A stretch of 59,001 nt of DNA. Source: Bacillus sp. 2B10. Its GTDB lineage: Bacteria > Pseudomonadota > Alphaproteobacteria > Sphingomonadales > Sphingomonadaceae. This document shows positions 1-10,869 of the stretch, one piece after another (position 1 is the first letter of the stretch; the number at the start of each line of letters is the position of its first letter). The stretch lies in assembly GCA_003946805.1 (NCBI GenBank), contig RPSH01000027.1:1-59001 (forward strand), written 5' to 3'. The translations under genes and the position numbers were made by a program. The notes under the pieces were generated by a model, which saw only the letters and a list, made by a program, of their open reading frames with translations, had not been told where the DNA came from and ran no database searches.

Positions 1-31
1 CCCCCTTGATCGCCCGCCCCTGCGCCGATAG

Positions 32-2179
<2,148 letters not shown>

Positions 2180-2331
2180 CGTTTTTGCAACGCATCAAAA
2201 CAGTCTGGCCCCCCCGCTTTCGGTTGTCGCGAAATAGAAATATGGCGCGTCCATTGGCGCCGGGACGGTGAGCTACACCGCCTGACCAACGGACGAGTCG
2301 CGCCAGGAAAACTGCGATTCAAAGGGGACCT

Positions 2332-4833
2332 ATGAACACCAAGCTCTTCGCCGGCGTAGCCTTCGCCGCGCTCATCCTCCCTGCCTCGGCCTTTGCGCAG
2401 TCGACCGGTTCGACCGACTTCGAATCGGAAGAGATCGTGGTCACCGGTTCGAGCGCCCGTAACGGCGTCGACGGCATCAAGATTCCCGATGGCCCCAAGG
2501 CGCGCGTCGTGCTGGATCAGGAATTCCTCGCCAAGCAGACGCCCGGCAACACCGTCCTCGACGCGCTGAACATCGTTCCCGGCGTCAACTTCACCCAGAG
2601 CGATCCGTTCGGTTCGGCCGGCGGCAACATCCGTATCCGCGGCTTCGACGGCAACCGCGTCTCGCTGACGTTCGACGGTTTCCCGCTGAACGATTCGGGC
2701 AACTACGCGATCTATTCGAACCAGCAGCTCGATCCCGAACTGGTCGACGAGATCAACGTGAACCTCGGCGCGACCGACGTCGACAGCCCGACCGCATCGT
2801 CGTCGGGCGGCACGATCAACTATCGCACGCTGATCCCGTCGGAAACGCTGTCGGCGACGCTGGTCGCCTCCTACGGCGATTTCGATTTTCACCGCGTGTT
2901 CGGCCTGATCGAAACCGGCAATCTGACCTCGTTCGGCACCCGCGCCTTCCTGTCGGCGTCGAAGGCATCGAACGACAAGTTCCGTGGTCCGGGCGAAATC
3001 CGCAAGCAGCAGTTCAATGCCGGCATTTACCAGCCGCTGGGCGATAACGGCGACTTCATCCGTATCTCGGGCCATTATAACGAGAACCGGAACAACCAGT
3101 ATCGCAACCCGACGCTGGGCGACATCCGCAACGCCCTGCCCGCCGGCGTCATCCCGGCCAACGCCGCGGCGACCCCGGACAACCCGATCCGCCTCGACCT
3201 GAACAACAGCCAGTTCGAAACGGTCAACAATATCGAGAACGACGCGTTCTGCAACGTGCCGACCCCGGTGAACGGCACGGCGCAGGCTGCCGCCAACTGC
3301 TCGAACTACTACGGCGTTCGCATCAACCCGTCGAACACCGGGAACGTCCGCGCCAATTCGCGCTTCTCGCTGACCGACCGGCTGACGCTGACCCTTGACG
3401 GGTCGTACCAGTATGTCCTCGCCCATGGCGGCGGCACGTCGACGCTGGCCGAAAGCGATCCGCGCGCCAAGGGCAGCCTGACCGGTTCGCCGGGTGCCGA
3501 TTTCAACGGTGACGGCGATTTCCTCGACACCGTGCGCTTCTTCACGCCGAACATCACCAACACCAACCGCTACACCGGCATCGCATCGCTGCGCTACGAC
3601 ATCACCGAAGATCAGCGCGTGCGCGTCGCCTATACCTATGACAATGCGCAGCATCGTCAGACCGGCGAATGGGGCTATCTCTATTCGAACGGCATGCCGG
3701 AAAACCCGTTTGCGGGTCGCAACGGTCGCCCGGTGCTGGCCGCCGACGGGTTCAAGATCACCCAGCGCGACCGCAAGTCGGTCGCCCTGCTGAACCAGAT
3801 TTCGGGCGAATATATCGGTCGTTTCTTCGATCGCAATTTCACGATCCAGGCGGGTATCCGCGTCCCGTTCTTCAAACGCGATCTGGAAACCTATTGCCCG
3901 GTCCAGGCACGTGACGGCTTCGCCTATTGCTCCAGCCAGCCGATCCCCAACCCGACCGTCACCGGCACGCAGCCTTATGTGATCGTCCAGCCGGGCGGCA
4001 CCTTTACCAGCACGGGCAATCCGCAGCCGCTCTACGCTCCCTATGCGCAGCAGTATAAGTACGACGCGATCCTGCCGAACGTCGGCTTCACCTATAACTT
4101 CGTCGACACCAACATCAGCATGTTCGGCAGCTACGCCAAGGGCCTGTCGGCCCCGCGTACCGACAACCTGTACCGCGCGCCGTTCATCGACGTGCAGCCG
4201 GAAAAGACCGACTCGTTCGATCTCGGCCTGCGCTACAACAGCCGCGTCGTGCAGTCGCAGCTGACCGGCTGGTACATCGGGTACAAGAACCGCATCGTGA
4301 CCTCGTTCGACTTCGAACAGGGCATTTCGTTCGACCGCAACATCGGTGCGGTGGAAAGCTATGGCTTCGACGGCACCGTCACGGTGCGTCCGGCGAGCTG
4401 GGTCGGGCTGACGGCGATCGCGTCGTACACCCACACCGAACTGCTTTCGAACGTACGGACGACCGGAACGCAGGTCGTCGCGACGCGCGGCAAGAAGGTT
4501 ACCGAAACCCCCGAATGGCAGTTCGGTGGTCGCGCCGAATTCAACTATGGCCCGGCCAGCCTCGGCGTGCAGGGCAAGTGGGTCGATGAACGCTATGCCA
4601 CCGACCTGAACGACGTGGTCGTCGGTGCCTATACGCTGGTCGATCTCGACGCGCGCTTCAGCCTCGAAGACTATGGCCTGAAGCGCACCAGCCTGTCGCT
4701 GAATGTCCGCAACCTGCTCGACGAGCGGTATTTCGGCAACATCAGCACGCAGGTCGACGCGCGCTCGGGTAACCCGAACTTCACCGTCGGCTATCCGCGC
4801 ACCGTCATCGGCTCGATCAAGTTCGGCTTCTAA
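2332..4833 (+). CDS. TonB-dependent outer-membrane receptor
   Basis: This 833-aa outer-membrane transporter has a cleavable signal peptide (MNTKLFAGVAFAALILPASAFAQ), then a TonB-box-like EEIVVTG segment. A plug domain follows (GNTVLDALNIVPGVNF, IRIRGFDGNRVSLTFDGFPLND), then a beta barrel ending in phenylalanine (SIKFGF), as expected for recognition by the Bam machinery. The late NVRNLLDERYFGN segment is typical of the family's last strands. The start ATG has a good ribosome site (AAGGGGACCT). It stands alone between ligA and a sensor-kinase operon and has its own terminator. The substrate cannot be read from sequence; no heme or siderophore genes are adjacent. Confidence 0.93.
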   Translation: MNTKLFAGVAFAALILPASAFAQSTGSTDFESEEIVVTGSSARNGVDGIKIPDGPKARVVLDQEFLAKQTPGNTVLDALNIVPGVNFTQSDPFGSAGGNIRIRGFDGNRVSLTFDGFPLNDSGNYAIYSNQQLDPELVDEINVNLGATDVDSPTASSSGGTINYRTLIPSETLSATLVASYGDFDFHRVFGLIETGNLTSFGTRAFLSASKASNDKFRGPGEIRKQQFNAGIYQPLGDNGDFIRISGHYNENRNNQYRNPTLGDIRNALPAGVIPANAAATPDNPIRLDLNNSQFETVNNIENDAFCNVPTPVNGTAQAAANCSNYYGVRINPSNTGNVRANSRFSLTDRLTLTLDGSYQYVLAHGGGTSTLAESDPRAKGSLTGSPGADFNGDGDFLDTVRFFTPNITNTNRYTGIASLRYDITEDQRVRVAYTYDNAQHRQTGEWGYLYSNGMPENPFAGRNGRPVLAADGFKITQRDRKSVALLNQISGEYIGRFFDRNFTIQAGIRVPFFKRDLETYCPVQARDGFAYCSSQPIPNPTVTGTQPYVIVQPGGTFTSTGNPQPLYAPYAQQYKYDAILPNVGFTYNFVDTNISMFGSYAKGLSAPRTDNLYRAPFIDVQPEKTDSFDLGLRYNSRVVQSQLTGWYIGYKNRIVTSFDFEQGISFDRNIGAVESYGFDGTVTVRPASWVGLTAIASYTHTELLSNVRTTGTQVVATRGKKVTETPEWQFGGRAEFNYGPASLGVQGKWVDERYATDLNDVVVGAYTLVDLDARFSLEDYGLKRTSLSLNVRNLLDERYFGNISTQVDARSGNPNFTVGYPRTVIGSIKFGF

Positions 4834-4858
4834 GCCCTGCCCGACCCGACCAACCGTG

Positions 4859-4890
4859 AACCGCCGTCCCGGCAACGGGGCGGCGGTTTT
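4859..4890 (+). terminator. Rho-independent terminator of the TonB receptor gene
   Basis: An inverted repeat of about 12 bp (AACCGCCGTCCC / GGGGCGGCGGTT, one G-U pair) with loop GGCAAC is followed at once by TTTTCG. It begins about 25 nt after the receptor stop and separates this gene from the sensor-kinase operon. Confidence 0.8.
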
Positions 4891-4959
4891 CGTTTGGGCG
4901 CGGTTTGCGCTAGAGCGGTCCCGCAACCGCCCCGCCGGGGCTACCTGACGTCGGAGCAC

Positions 4960-6060
4960 ATGACGCCGAAGCCCGCCATTTTCTCGCGCCCGTTCTTCGA
5001 ACAGAAGAACCGCGCCTTCTGGCTGTTGCAGGCGGCCGGCTGGACCGGCTATCTCCTGCTGCGCTCGGTATCGACCGTGGCCAGCGCGGCGTCGCTCAAG
5101 AACGTGCTGGGCAATATCGTCGAGGTGATCGTCGGCTATTGCCTGACGCTGCTGATGAGCGTGCTATACGGCTATTACCGCTCGCTGCCGCGGGTGCCCG
5201 CGATCTTCCTGACGATGTGTACGTTGTCGGCGGCGACCTTCGCCTATTCGCTGATCGACGCGTTCGTCTTCACCTTCATCCGCAACGTGTCGCCCGATGT
5301 CAGCCTGTCGCTGGTGCTGGGCACGCTGTTCCTGAACTTCACCGTCCTGACCGGCTGGTCGGCGCTGTATTTCGGGATCAATTTCTACTTGGTCGTCGAA
5401 CAGCAGGTCGACGAGATGCGGATGCTGGAGATGCAGGCGTCGTCGGCGCAGCTCGCCATGCTGCGCTATCAGCTGAACCCGCATTTCCTGTTCAACACGC
5501 TCAATTCGATCTCGACGCTGGTGCTGCTCAAGCAGACGGAGAAGGCGAACGTGATGCTCAGCCGGCTGTCGTCGTTCCTGCGCTACACGCTGGCGAACGA
5601 ACCGACCGCGCACGTCACGCTGGAGCAGGAGGTTGAAACGCTGAAACTCTATCTCGATATCGAAAAGATGCGGTTCGAAGATCGCCTGCGCACCAGTTTC
5701 GATATCGACGCCCGCGTCGCGCATGCGCGGCTGCCCTCGTTGCTGCTGCAACCGCTGGTCGAAAACGCGATCAAATATGCGGTCACGCCGCAAGAGGACG
5801 GGGCCGATATCGCGATCACCGCTCGACTGGCCGGGGATCGGGTGCAGATCGCCGTGTCCGATACCGGGCCCGGCTTGATCGACGGGCCGAAGCGGCCGAC
5901 GCTGTCCACCGGTGTCGGCATACAGAATATCCGGGACCGGCTGGCACAGGCGTACGGCCCCGACCATCGGTTCGATACCCGTTCGGGGAGCGGGAGCGGA
6001 TTCGTGGTCGAGATCGAACTGCCGTTCCAGACGCAAGACGTTACCAAAGAGGCTGCATGA
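4960..6060 (+). CDS. LytS/YehU-type sensor histidine kinase
   Basis: A 366-aa inner-membrane sensor kinase. The N-terminal ~140 residues hold about four hydrophobic segments. A linker then leads to the His_kinase motif QLNPHFLFNTLNSIS, where His is the likely phosphoacceptor, and a HATPase domain (PLVENAIKYAV N-box, DTGPGL, GVGIQNIRDRL G-box). An open frame extends upstream to 4894, but the extra residues read through the preceding terminator region, so the ATG at 4960 is preferred. Its stop overlaps the start of the LytTR regulator (ATGA), so the two are translationally coupled and almost certainly form a pair. The stimulus is unknown; no cell-wall or autolysin genes are adjacent. Confidence 0.93.
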   Translation: MTPKPAIFSRPFFEQKNRAFWLLQAAGWTGYLLLRSVSTVASAASLKNVLGNIVEVIVGYCLTLLMSVLYGYYRSLPRVPAIFLTMCTLSAATFAYSLIDAFVFTFIRNVSPDVSLSLVLGTLFLNFTVLTGWSALYFGINFYLVVEQQVDEMRMLEMQASSAQLAMLRYQLNPHFLFNTLNSISTLVLLKQTEKANVMLSRLSSFLRYTLANEPTAHVTLEQEVETLKLYLDIEKMRFEDRLRTSFDIDARVAHARLPSLLLQPLVENAIKYAVTPQEDGADIAITARLAGDRVQIAVSDTGPGLIDGPKRPTLSTGVGIQNIRDRLAQAYGPDHRFDTRSGSGSGFVVEIELPFQTQDVTKEAA

Positions 6061-6860
6061 CCATCCGTACCATCCTTGTCGACGACGAATCGTTGGCGAT
6101 CCAGGGCCTCGAACTACGCCTGCAGGCGCATGAGGATGTCGAGATCATCGACAAGTGCATGAACGGTCGCGAGGCGATCCGCGCGATCAAGACCCACAAG
6201 CCCGACCTCGTCTTCCTCGACATCCAGATGCCCGGCTTCGACGGGTTTTCGGTGGTGCAGGGGCTGATGGAGGTCGAACCGCCGCTGGTGGTGTTCGTCA
6301 CCGCCTACAGCGACCACGCGATCCGCGCGTTCGAGGCGCAGGCGGTCGATTACCTGATGAAGCCGGTCGAGGAATCGCGCCTCGCCGATACGCTCGACCG
6401 CGTCCGCCAGCGCCTGACCGAAAAGCGCGGCCAGGCCGAGGTCGAGAAGCTGAAGGAAGTGCTGGCGGAGGTCGCGCCCGACACCGCGGCCGAGATGGAG
6501 GCCGAGGGCGACGACGCGGTCGGCGCCAATCGCTTCGAAAAGCTCATCAACATCAAGGATCGCGGCCAGATCTTCCGCGTCGACGTCGACACGATCGAGA
6601 TGATCGAGGCGGCGGGCGATTACATGGTCATCAACACCGGCGACAATTCGCTGGTGCTGCGCGAGACGATGAAGGACCTCGAAAAGCGGCTCGACCCGCG
6701 CCGGTTCCAGCGCGTGCACCGCTCGACCATCGTCAACCTCGACCTCGTCAAGCAGGTGAAGCCGCATACCAACGGCGAATGTTTCCTGATCCTCGAATCG
6801 GGATCGCAGGTGAAGGTCAGCCGCTCGTACCGCGACGTGGTGGCGCGCTTCGTCCACTGA
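6057..6860 (+). CDS. LytTR-family response regulator
   Basis: A 267-aa cytoplasmic transcription factor partnered with the upstream LytS-type kinase. The N-terminal receiver domain has the acidic pair VDDES and the phosphoacceptor aspartate in LVFLDIQMPGFDG. Conserved Thr (FVTAY) and Lys (YLMKPVEE) follow. After an acidic/charged linker (about 120-155) comes a LytTR DNA-binding domain (VDTIEMIEAAGDYMVI, RRFQRVHRSTIVNLD, VKVSRSYRDVV). It overlaps the kinase by 4 nt, and its stop overlaps the start of trhO (TGATG), suggesting a three-gene transcript. The promoters it controls cannot be seen here. Confidence 0.95.
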   Translation: MTIRTILVDDESLAIQGLELRLQAHEDVEIIDKCMNGREAIRAIKTHKPDLVFLDIQMPGFDGFSVVQGLMEVEPPLVVFVTAYSDHAIRAFEAQAVDYLMKPVEESRLADTLDRVRQRLTEKRGQAEVEKLKEVLAEVAPDTAAEMEAEGDDAVGANRFEKLINIKDRGQIFRVDVDTIEMIEAAGDYMVINTGDNSLVLRETMKDLEKRLDPRRFQRVHRSTIVNLDLVKQVKPHTNGECFLILESGSQVKVSRSYRDVVARFVH

Positions 6861-7795
6861 TGACCGGGGTTACCGTCGCGGCGCTGTACCGCTTCGTTCA
6901 GATCGACGATCCCCGGGCGGTGCGCGACGCGATGGACGCGGTCCTGGCCGCGGCGGGCATCCGCGGTACGCTGCTGATCGCGCCCGAGGGGATCAACGGC
7001 ACCATCGCCGGCAGCGCGGAGGGCATCGCCACCGCGCTGGCCGCACTCCGCGCGCTGCCGGGCTGCGACGACCTGACGCCGAAGTTAAGCACGGCGGCGA
7101 CCCTGCCGTTCCACCGGCTGAAGGTACGGGTGAAGCGCGAGATCGTGACGATGGGCGTGCCCGGCACCGATCCGACCGCCATCGTCGGCACCTATGTCGC
7201 GCCGGCCGACTGGAACGCGCTGATCGCCGATCCGGCGACGGTCGTGATCGACACCCGCAATGCCTATGAGGTGAAGGTCGGCACCTTCGCCGGTGCGGTC
7301 GATCCGGGCACCGACAGCTTCCGCGACTTCCCCGACTGGTTCCGCGCCAACCGCGACACGCTGCTGGCGGGCAAGCGCCAGGTCGCGATGTTCTGCACCG
7401 GCGGCATACGCTGCGAGAAATCGACCGCGTTCCTGAAAGGCGAGGGTGTCGAGGCGGTCTATCACCTCGACGGCGGCATCCTGCGATATCTGGAGGACGT
7501 GCCGGCCGAAGCGAGCGCGTGGGCCGGCGAATGTTTCGTGTTCGACGAACGCGTCGCCGTCGGCCACGGCCTGTCGCCGGGCACCCATGAACTGTGCCGC
7601 GGTTGCCGCATGCCGGTCAGCCCCGAGGACCGCGCGTCACCGTTGTTCGAGGAAGGCGTGCAATGCCCCGCCTGCGCCGGCACGCGGGATGCGAAGGCGC
7701 TGGCGCGCAAGGCGGAACGACATCGGCAGGTTGCGTTGGCGGCGAGGCGCGGCGAGCGGCATGTCGGCGCGCGAATGGAACAACCAGAGGATTGA
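6860..7795 (+). CDS. trhO: tRNA uridine(34) hydroxylase TrhO (rhodanese family)
   Basis: A 311-aa member of the YceA/TrhO family, which installs 5-hydroxyuridine at tRNA position 34 using O2. The N-terminal acylphosphatase-like domain has the family signature LLIAPEGINGTIAG. The central rhodanese domain carries the Cys loop CTGGIRCEKS and is followed by YHLDGGILRYLE. The C-terminal tail has a zinc-type cysteine set (CRGCRMP...CPAC). The ATG at 6860 overlaps the stop of the LytTR regulator, so this start is chosen although the frame stays open far upstream. Coupling of a tRNA-modification enzyme to a two-component pair is an unusual arrangement and may be only positional. Confidence 0.93.
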   Translation: MTGVTVAALYRFVQIDDPRAVRDAMDAVLAAAGIRGTLLIAPEGINGTIAGSAEGIATALAALRALPGCDDLTPKLSTAATLPFHRLKVRVKREIVTMGVPGTDPTAIVGTYVAPADWNALIADPATVVIDTRNAYEVKVGTFAGAVDPGTDSFRDFPDWFRANRDTLLAGKRQVAMFCTGGIRCEKSTAFLKGEGVEAVYHLDGGILRYLEDVPAEASAWAGECFVFDERVAVGHGLSPGTHELCRGCRMPVSPEDRASPLFEEGVQCPACAGTRDAKALARKAERHRQVALAARRGERHVGARMEQPED

Positions 7796-7809
7796 TCCCT
7801 CTGCCGTCA

Positions 7810-7827
7810 CCCCAGCCTACGCCGGGG
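7810..7827. repeat. Degenerate REP-like palindrome
   Basis: CCCCAGCCTACGCCGGGG is an imperfect copy of the short GC palindrome family found at several other intergenic sites in this window (10.8, 12.9, 20.2 and 25.3 kb). It lies between the convergent trhO and DUF3297 genes. Confidence 0.5.
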
Positions 7828-7843
7828 CGACGGCCGGAGCGGC

Positions 7844-8134
7844 TTACTCCGCGTCGTCCGCCTTCACGTCCTCGACCGCAGCGTCATCGCCCTCGGCCGG
7901 CGTCTGGAAATACGCCTCGACCGGGCCCGACAGCTTGATCGTCAGCGGCTGGCCCTTGCGGTCGACCTTCTTGCCCAGCGCGACGCGGATCCAGCCTTCC
8001 GACATCGAATATTCCTCGACATCGGTGCGCTCGGCGCCCTTGAAGCGGATGCCGATGCCGCGTTCCAGCACGGGCTGGTCGAAATGCGGGCTGCGCGGAT
8101 TAATCGAGAGGCGATCGGGGGGCGTGTCAGTCAT
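7844..8134 (-). CDS. DUF3297 family protein
   Basis: A 96-aa soluble protein beginning MTDTPPDRLSINPRSPHFD, the conserved N-terminus of the DUF3297 (glutathione peroxidase-associated) family of proteobacteria. The core continues through GIGIRFKGAERTDVEEY, SEGWIRVALGKKVDRKG and LTIKLSGPVEAYF. The last ~20 residues are acidic and low complexity. The molecular role of the family is not established. The gene is monocistronic and convergent with trhO. Confidence 0.85.
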   Translation of the reverse strand: MTDTPPDRLSINPRSPHFDQPVLERGIGIRFKGAERTDVEEYSMSEGWIRVALGKKVDRKGQPLTIKLSGPVEAYFQTPAEGDDAAVEDVKADDAE

Positions 8135-8209
8135 GGGCGCGGCCCATGCCGCAAAACGCCCCCGCCGCCAAGCGGAAAGGGCGGAGGATCCCTCCCCCGC
8201 CCTGCCCGA

Positions 8210-8641
8210 TCAGTTGCAGACGCGGACGCGAACCCGCTGATCGTAATAGGGATCGTAGCGCCGCTCGATCCAGCATTGCCGGTAGTTGCTGTAACGGTGC
8301 GCGTAATAGCCGTCGTTCGGATAATAGCCGCGCTGCCGGTAATAGCGGTCGTCATAGTCGTACGCATAGCCGCGGTCGCGGTAATAGCGGTCGCGATAGC
8401 GCCGGTCGTTGGCGCTCGACACCAGCGCCGCGCCGATGGCGAGACCGGCGATCCCGGCGACGACCGCCGCCCCGCCATTGCCGCGATTGCGGTTCCAGCC
8501 GCGATCCCAGCCGCGATCATACCCCCGGTCCCAGCCCCGATCATAGCCGCGACGCCACTGCGCATCGGCCGGTGCGGCTGCGGTGAGCGCGGTTACGGCC
8601 AGCGACAGCCCCAGGCCCGCCTTGGTCAGCAAGGTCTTCAT
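8210..8641 (-). CDS. Small secreted Tyr/Arg-rich protein with glycine-zipper segment
   Basis: A 143-aa exported protein of unknown function. It has a signal peptide (MKTLLTKAGLGLSLAVTALTAAAPADA), then repeated RGWDRGYDRGWDRG-type units. A short hydrophobic glycine-zipper-like stretch (AAVVAGIAGLAIGAALV) follows, then a Tyr/Arg/Asp-rich tail ending in two cysteines (QCWIERRY...VRVCN). The ATG at 8641 is chosen because GGAG lies 7 nt upstream; a start at 8659 would place it inside the ribosome site. Similar short proteins are common in sphingomonads and may associate with the envelope, but no function can be assigned. Confidence 0.8.
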   Translation of the reverse strand: MKTLLTKAGLGLSLAVTALTAAAPADAQWRRGYDRGWDRGYDRGWDRGWNRNRGNGGAAVVAGIAGLAIGAALVSSANDRRYRDRYYRDRGYAYDYDDRYYRQRGYYPNDGYYAHRYSNYRQCWIERRYDPYYDQRVRVRVCN

Positions 8642-8790
8642 GCCCATTCTCCTCAACATGCCGGGGGTCCTCGCGACCCCGCATTGCCATGTCGACGCAT
8701 CTGCGCCGATGTTGTTTCCTGTGGCATGGTGCGACTGAACGGACGCGGAACTGTATATTCACCGGCCGTTTATCGACAGGGAAGACTGGC

Positions 8791-9189
8791 ATGGCACACT
8801 GGCTGCTCAAATCCGAACCCGACAGCTATGGCTGGGACGATCTGGTGCGCGACGGCGGCACCGAATGGGACGGCGTGCGCAACCACGCCGCCGCCCGGCA
8901 CCTGCGGGCGATGGCGGTCGGCGACAAGGCACTGTTCTATCATTCGGGCAAGGACAAGGCGGCGGTCGGCGTGGTGCGGATCGCGCGGACGGCACGGGCG
9001 GACGGTGACGAGGGCTGGGTGTCGGTGCGGGTCGAGCCGGACCATGCGCTGCCCCGCCCCGTGACGCTGGCGGCGATGAAGGCGCAAGGCGCGCTTCGGG
9101 ACATGGCGATGCTGCGCCAGTCGCGGCTGTCGGTATCGCCAGTCAGCGCTGCGGAATGGGCGGTGGTGACGGGGCTGGCGGGGGAGTAA
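8791..9189 (+). CDS. EVE domain-containing protein
   Basis: A 132-aa single-domain protein of the EVE (formerly DUF55) group in the PUA-like superfamily. The family hallmark MAHWLLKSEPDSYGWDDL opens the protein, followed by GVRNHAAARHLRAMAVGDKALFYHSG. EVE domains are thought to bind modified bases in RNA or DNA; the substrate of this stand-alone form is unknown. The frame is open upstream to 8689, but the canonical MAHWLLKSEP start at 8791 with GGGAAG upstream is clearly right. Confidence 0.92.
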   Translation: MAHWLLKSEPDSYGWDDLVRDGGTEWDGVRNHAAARHLRAMAVGDKALFYHSGKDKAAVGVVRIARTARADGDEGWVSVRVEPDHALPRPVTLAAMKAQGALRDMAMLRQSRLSVSPVSAAEWAVVTGLAGE

Positions 9190-9235
9190 GCCCCCTTCCC
9201 CTCGAACCGAACGGAATTATCTGTTGAATCAACAT

Positions 9236-9350
9236 CCGTTCGTGCTGATTAGAGACTGAACTTAACTTGTCGAAGGCTCGTATCGAAGCACCTTTGGCGG
9301 TCCTTCGATACGCCACTTCGACAAGCTCAGCGGCTAATCAGGACGAACGG
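9236..9350. repeat. 115-bp nested imperfect palindrome between convergent genes
   Basis: Outer arms CCGTTCGTGCTGATTAG (from 9236) and CTAATCAGGACGAACGG (to 9350) pair with one mismatch. Inner arms CTTGTCGAAG...CGTATCGAAG (9266-9287) and CTTCGATACG...CTTCGACAAG (9303-9325) pair except for three central bases. It lies between the convergent EVE and MFS genes and could fold on either strand. It may act as a bidirectional terminator or be a dispersed repetitive element; no transposase is present. Confidence 0.75.
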
Positions 9351-9376
9351 TCGGCGGAATAATTCGCAGCGGGTAG

Positions 9377-10660
9377 TCACGCCCCCTCGACCCGCGCCAG
9401 CCGCGGCGACAGCAGGTGCACCAGCAGCAACGCCACGAAATAGGCCGAGCCGGCGACGAAGAACAACGGCGCGTAACTCCCGATGCCGTCGAGCACATAG
9501 CCGGCATATTTCGCCATCAACATGCCGCCGACCGCGCCGATCGTACCGCCGATGCCGACGACCGATCCCACCGCCGCCCGCGGAAACAGGTCCGACGGCA
9601 GCGTGTAGAGGTTCGCCGAGAACGCCTGATGCGCCGCCGTCGCGATCCCGATGACCAGCACCGCGACCCACAGATTGTCGATCGACTGGGCGAAGAACAC
9701 CGGCAGCACCGCGACCGCGCACACGAACATCGTCGTCTTGCGCGCGAAATTGACCGTCCGTCCGGCCGCGATCAGTCGCGACGACAGCCAGCCGCCCGCC
9801 ACGCTGCCGAGGTCGGACAACAGGTAGATCGCGACCAGCGGCGGCCCGAAGCTCAGCAGGTCGAGGTCGTAGCGATCGCCCAGATAGCCCGGCAGCCAGA
9901 ACAGGAAGAACCACCAGATCGGATCGATGCAGAACTTGCCGAGCGCATAGGCCCAGGTCTCGCGCTTGGTGACCAGCTTGCGCCACGCGATCGGCTGCAC
10001 CGGATCGGCCGGGTCCTGTTCGATCCATGCCAGTTCGCCCGCCGACACCTTGGGGTGCTCGCGCGGGGAACGGTAGAACATCAGCCACGCGACCAGCCAG
10101 ACCAGGCTGACCACCCCGGTCACCACGAACGCCATGCGCCAGCCATAGGCGACAGTCAGCAGCGGCACCGCCAGCGGGGTGATGATCGCGCCGACATTGG
10201 CACCGGCATTGAACACGCCGATCGCGAAGGCGCGCTCCTTGGCCGGAAACCATTCGGTCACCGCCTTGATGCCCGCGGGGAAGTTGCCGGCCTCGCCCAG
10301 CCCCAGCCCGAACCGGGCCATCGCGAACTGGGTCACGCCATACGCGCCGCCATGGGCGATATGCGCGATCTGCCAGATGACGAACGCGACGGCATAGCCC
10401 ATGCGCGCGCCGATCACGTCGACGATCCGCCCGAACCCGATATAGCCGATCGCATAGGCCAGCTGGAAAAAGAAGATGACGTTGGCGAAATCGGTCTCGG
10501 TCCAGCCGAGGTCCTGCGAGAGCGTGGGCTTCAGCACGCCGATCATCTGTCGATCGACATAGTTGATGACCGTCGCCATGAACAACAGGCCGACGATCCC
10601 CCAGCGATACCGCCCTGCGCGGCTAACCGCGCGTTCGATGCCGTCCGCTTGTCCTGCCAT
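9377..10660 (-). CDS. MFS transporter, hexuronate (ExuT/ACS) type
   Basis: A 427-aa inner-membrane symporter with about 12 transmembrane helices. The N-terminal signature YRWGIVGLLFMATVINYVDRQMIGVLKPTLSQDLGW and the later GLGLGEAGNFPAGIKAVTEWFP are characteristic of the anion:cation symporter family, which includes hexuronate and glucarate carriers. It sits downstream of the FAH-fold hydratase, on the same strand, in a region with pectate lyase. Uptake of galacturonate or an unsaturated uronate is therefore the likely role, although the exact substrate is inferred. A REP-bearing gap separates it from the hydratase gene. Confidence 0.88.
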   Translation of the reverse strand: MAGQADGIERAVSRAGRYRWGIVGLLFMATVINYVDRQMIGVLKPTLSQDLGWTETDFANVIFFFQLAYAIGYIGFGRIVDVIGARMGYAVAFVIWQIAHIAHGGAYGVTQFAMARFGLGLGEAGNFPAGIKAVTEWFPAKERAFAIGVFNAGANVGAIITPLAVPLLTVAYGWRMAFVVTGVVSLVWLVAWLMFYRSPREHPKVSAGELAWIEQDPADPVQPIAWRKLVTKRETWAYALGKFCIDPIWWFFLFWLPGYLGDRYDLDLLSFGPPLVAIYLLSDLGSVAGGWLSSRLIAAGRTVNFARKTTMFVCAVAVLPVFFAQSIDNLWVAVLVIGIATAAHQAFSANLYTLPSDLFPRAAVGSVVGIGGTIGAVGGMLMAKYAGYVLDGIGSYAPLFFVAGSAYFVALLLVHLLSPRLARVEGA

Positions 10661-10779
10661 TCACGCCTCCACTAGCATCCTCTGCGGCCGCACTGGACCG
10701 GTTCGTCCGCCCTCTGCCGGGGCGGCTTGTCGCGTTCCTTCCCGACCGGGAAGGATCGATCCCACGCCGTTGCCGCCAA

Positions 10780-10869
10780 CACCCGTACCCCCGCGCAGGC
10801 GGGTGTCCAGAGCCGGGCAGTTCAGGCGTCGGTTACCGTCAACCCTCGACCCCCGCCTGCGCGGGGGTA
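10780..10869. repeat. Pair of REP-like palindromes (ACCCCCGCGCAGGCGGGGGT type)
   Basis: Two inverted copies, at about 10780-10807 (ACCCCCGCGCAGGCGGGTGT) and 10849-10869 (ACCCCCGCCTGCGCGGGGGT), flank about 40 bp. The second copy lies inside the 3' end of the hydratase gene and encodes its last residues. Confidence 0.75.

Noticed and set aside
10780..10869. Repeats considered as a CRISPR array
   Set aside because: Units are palindromic, in inverted pairs and unevenly spaced, with no cas genes; they are REP-like elements.
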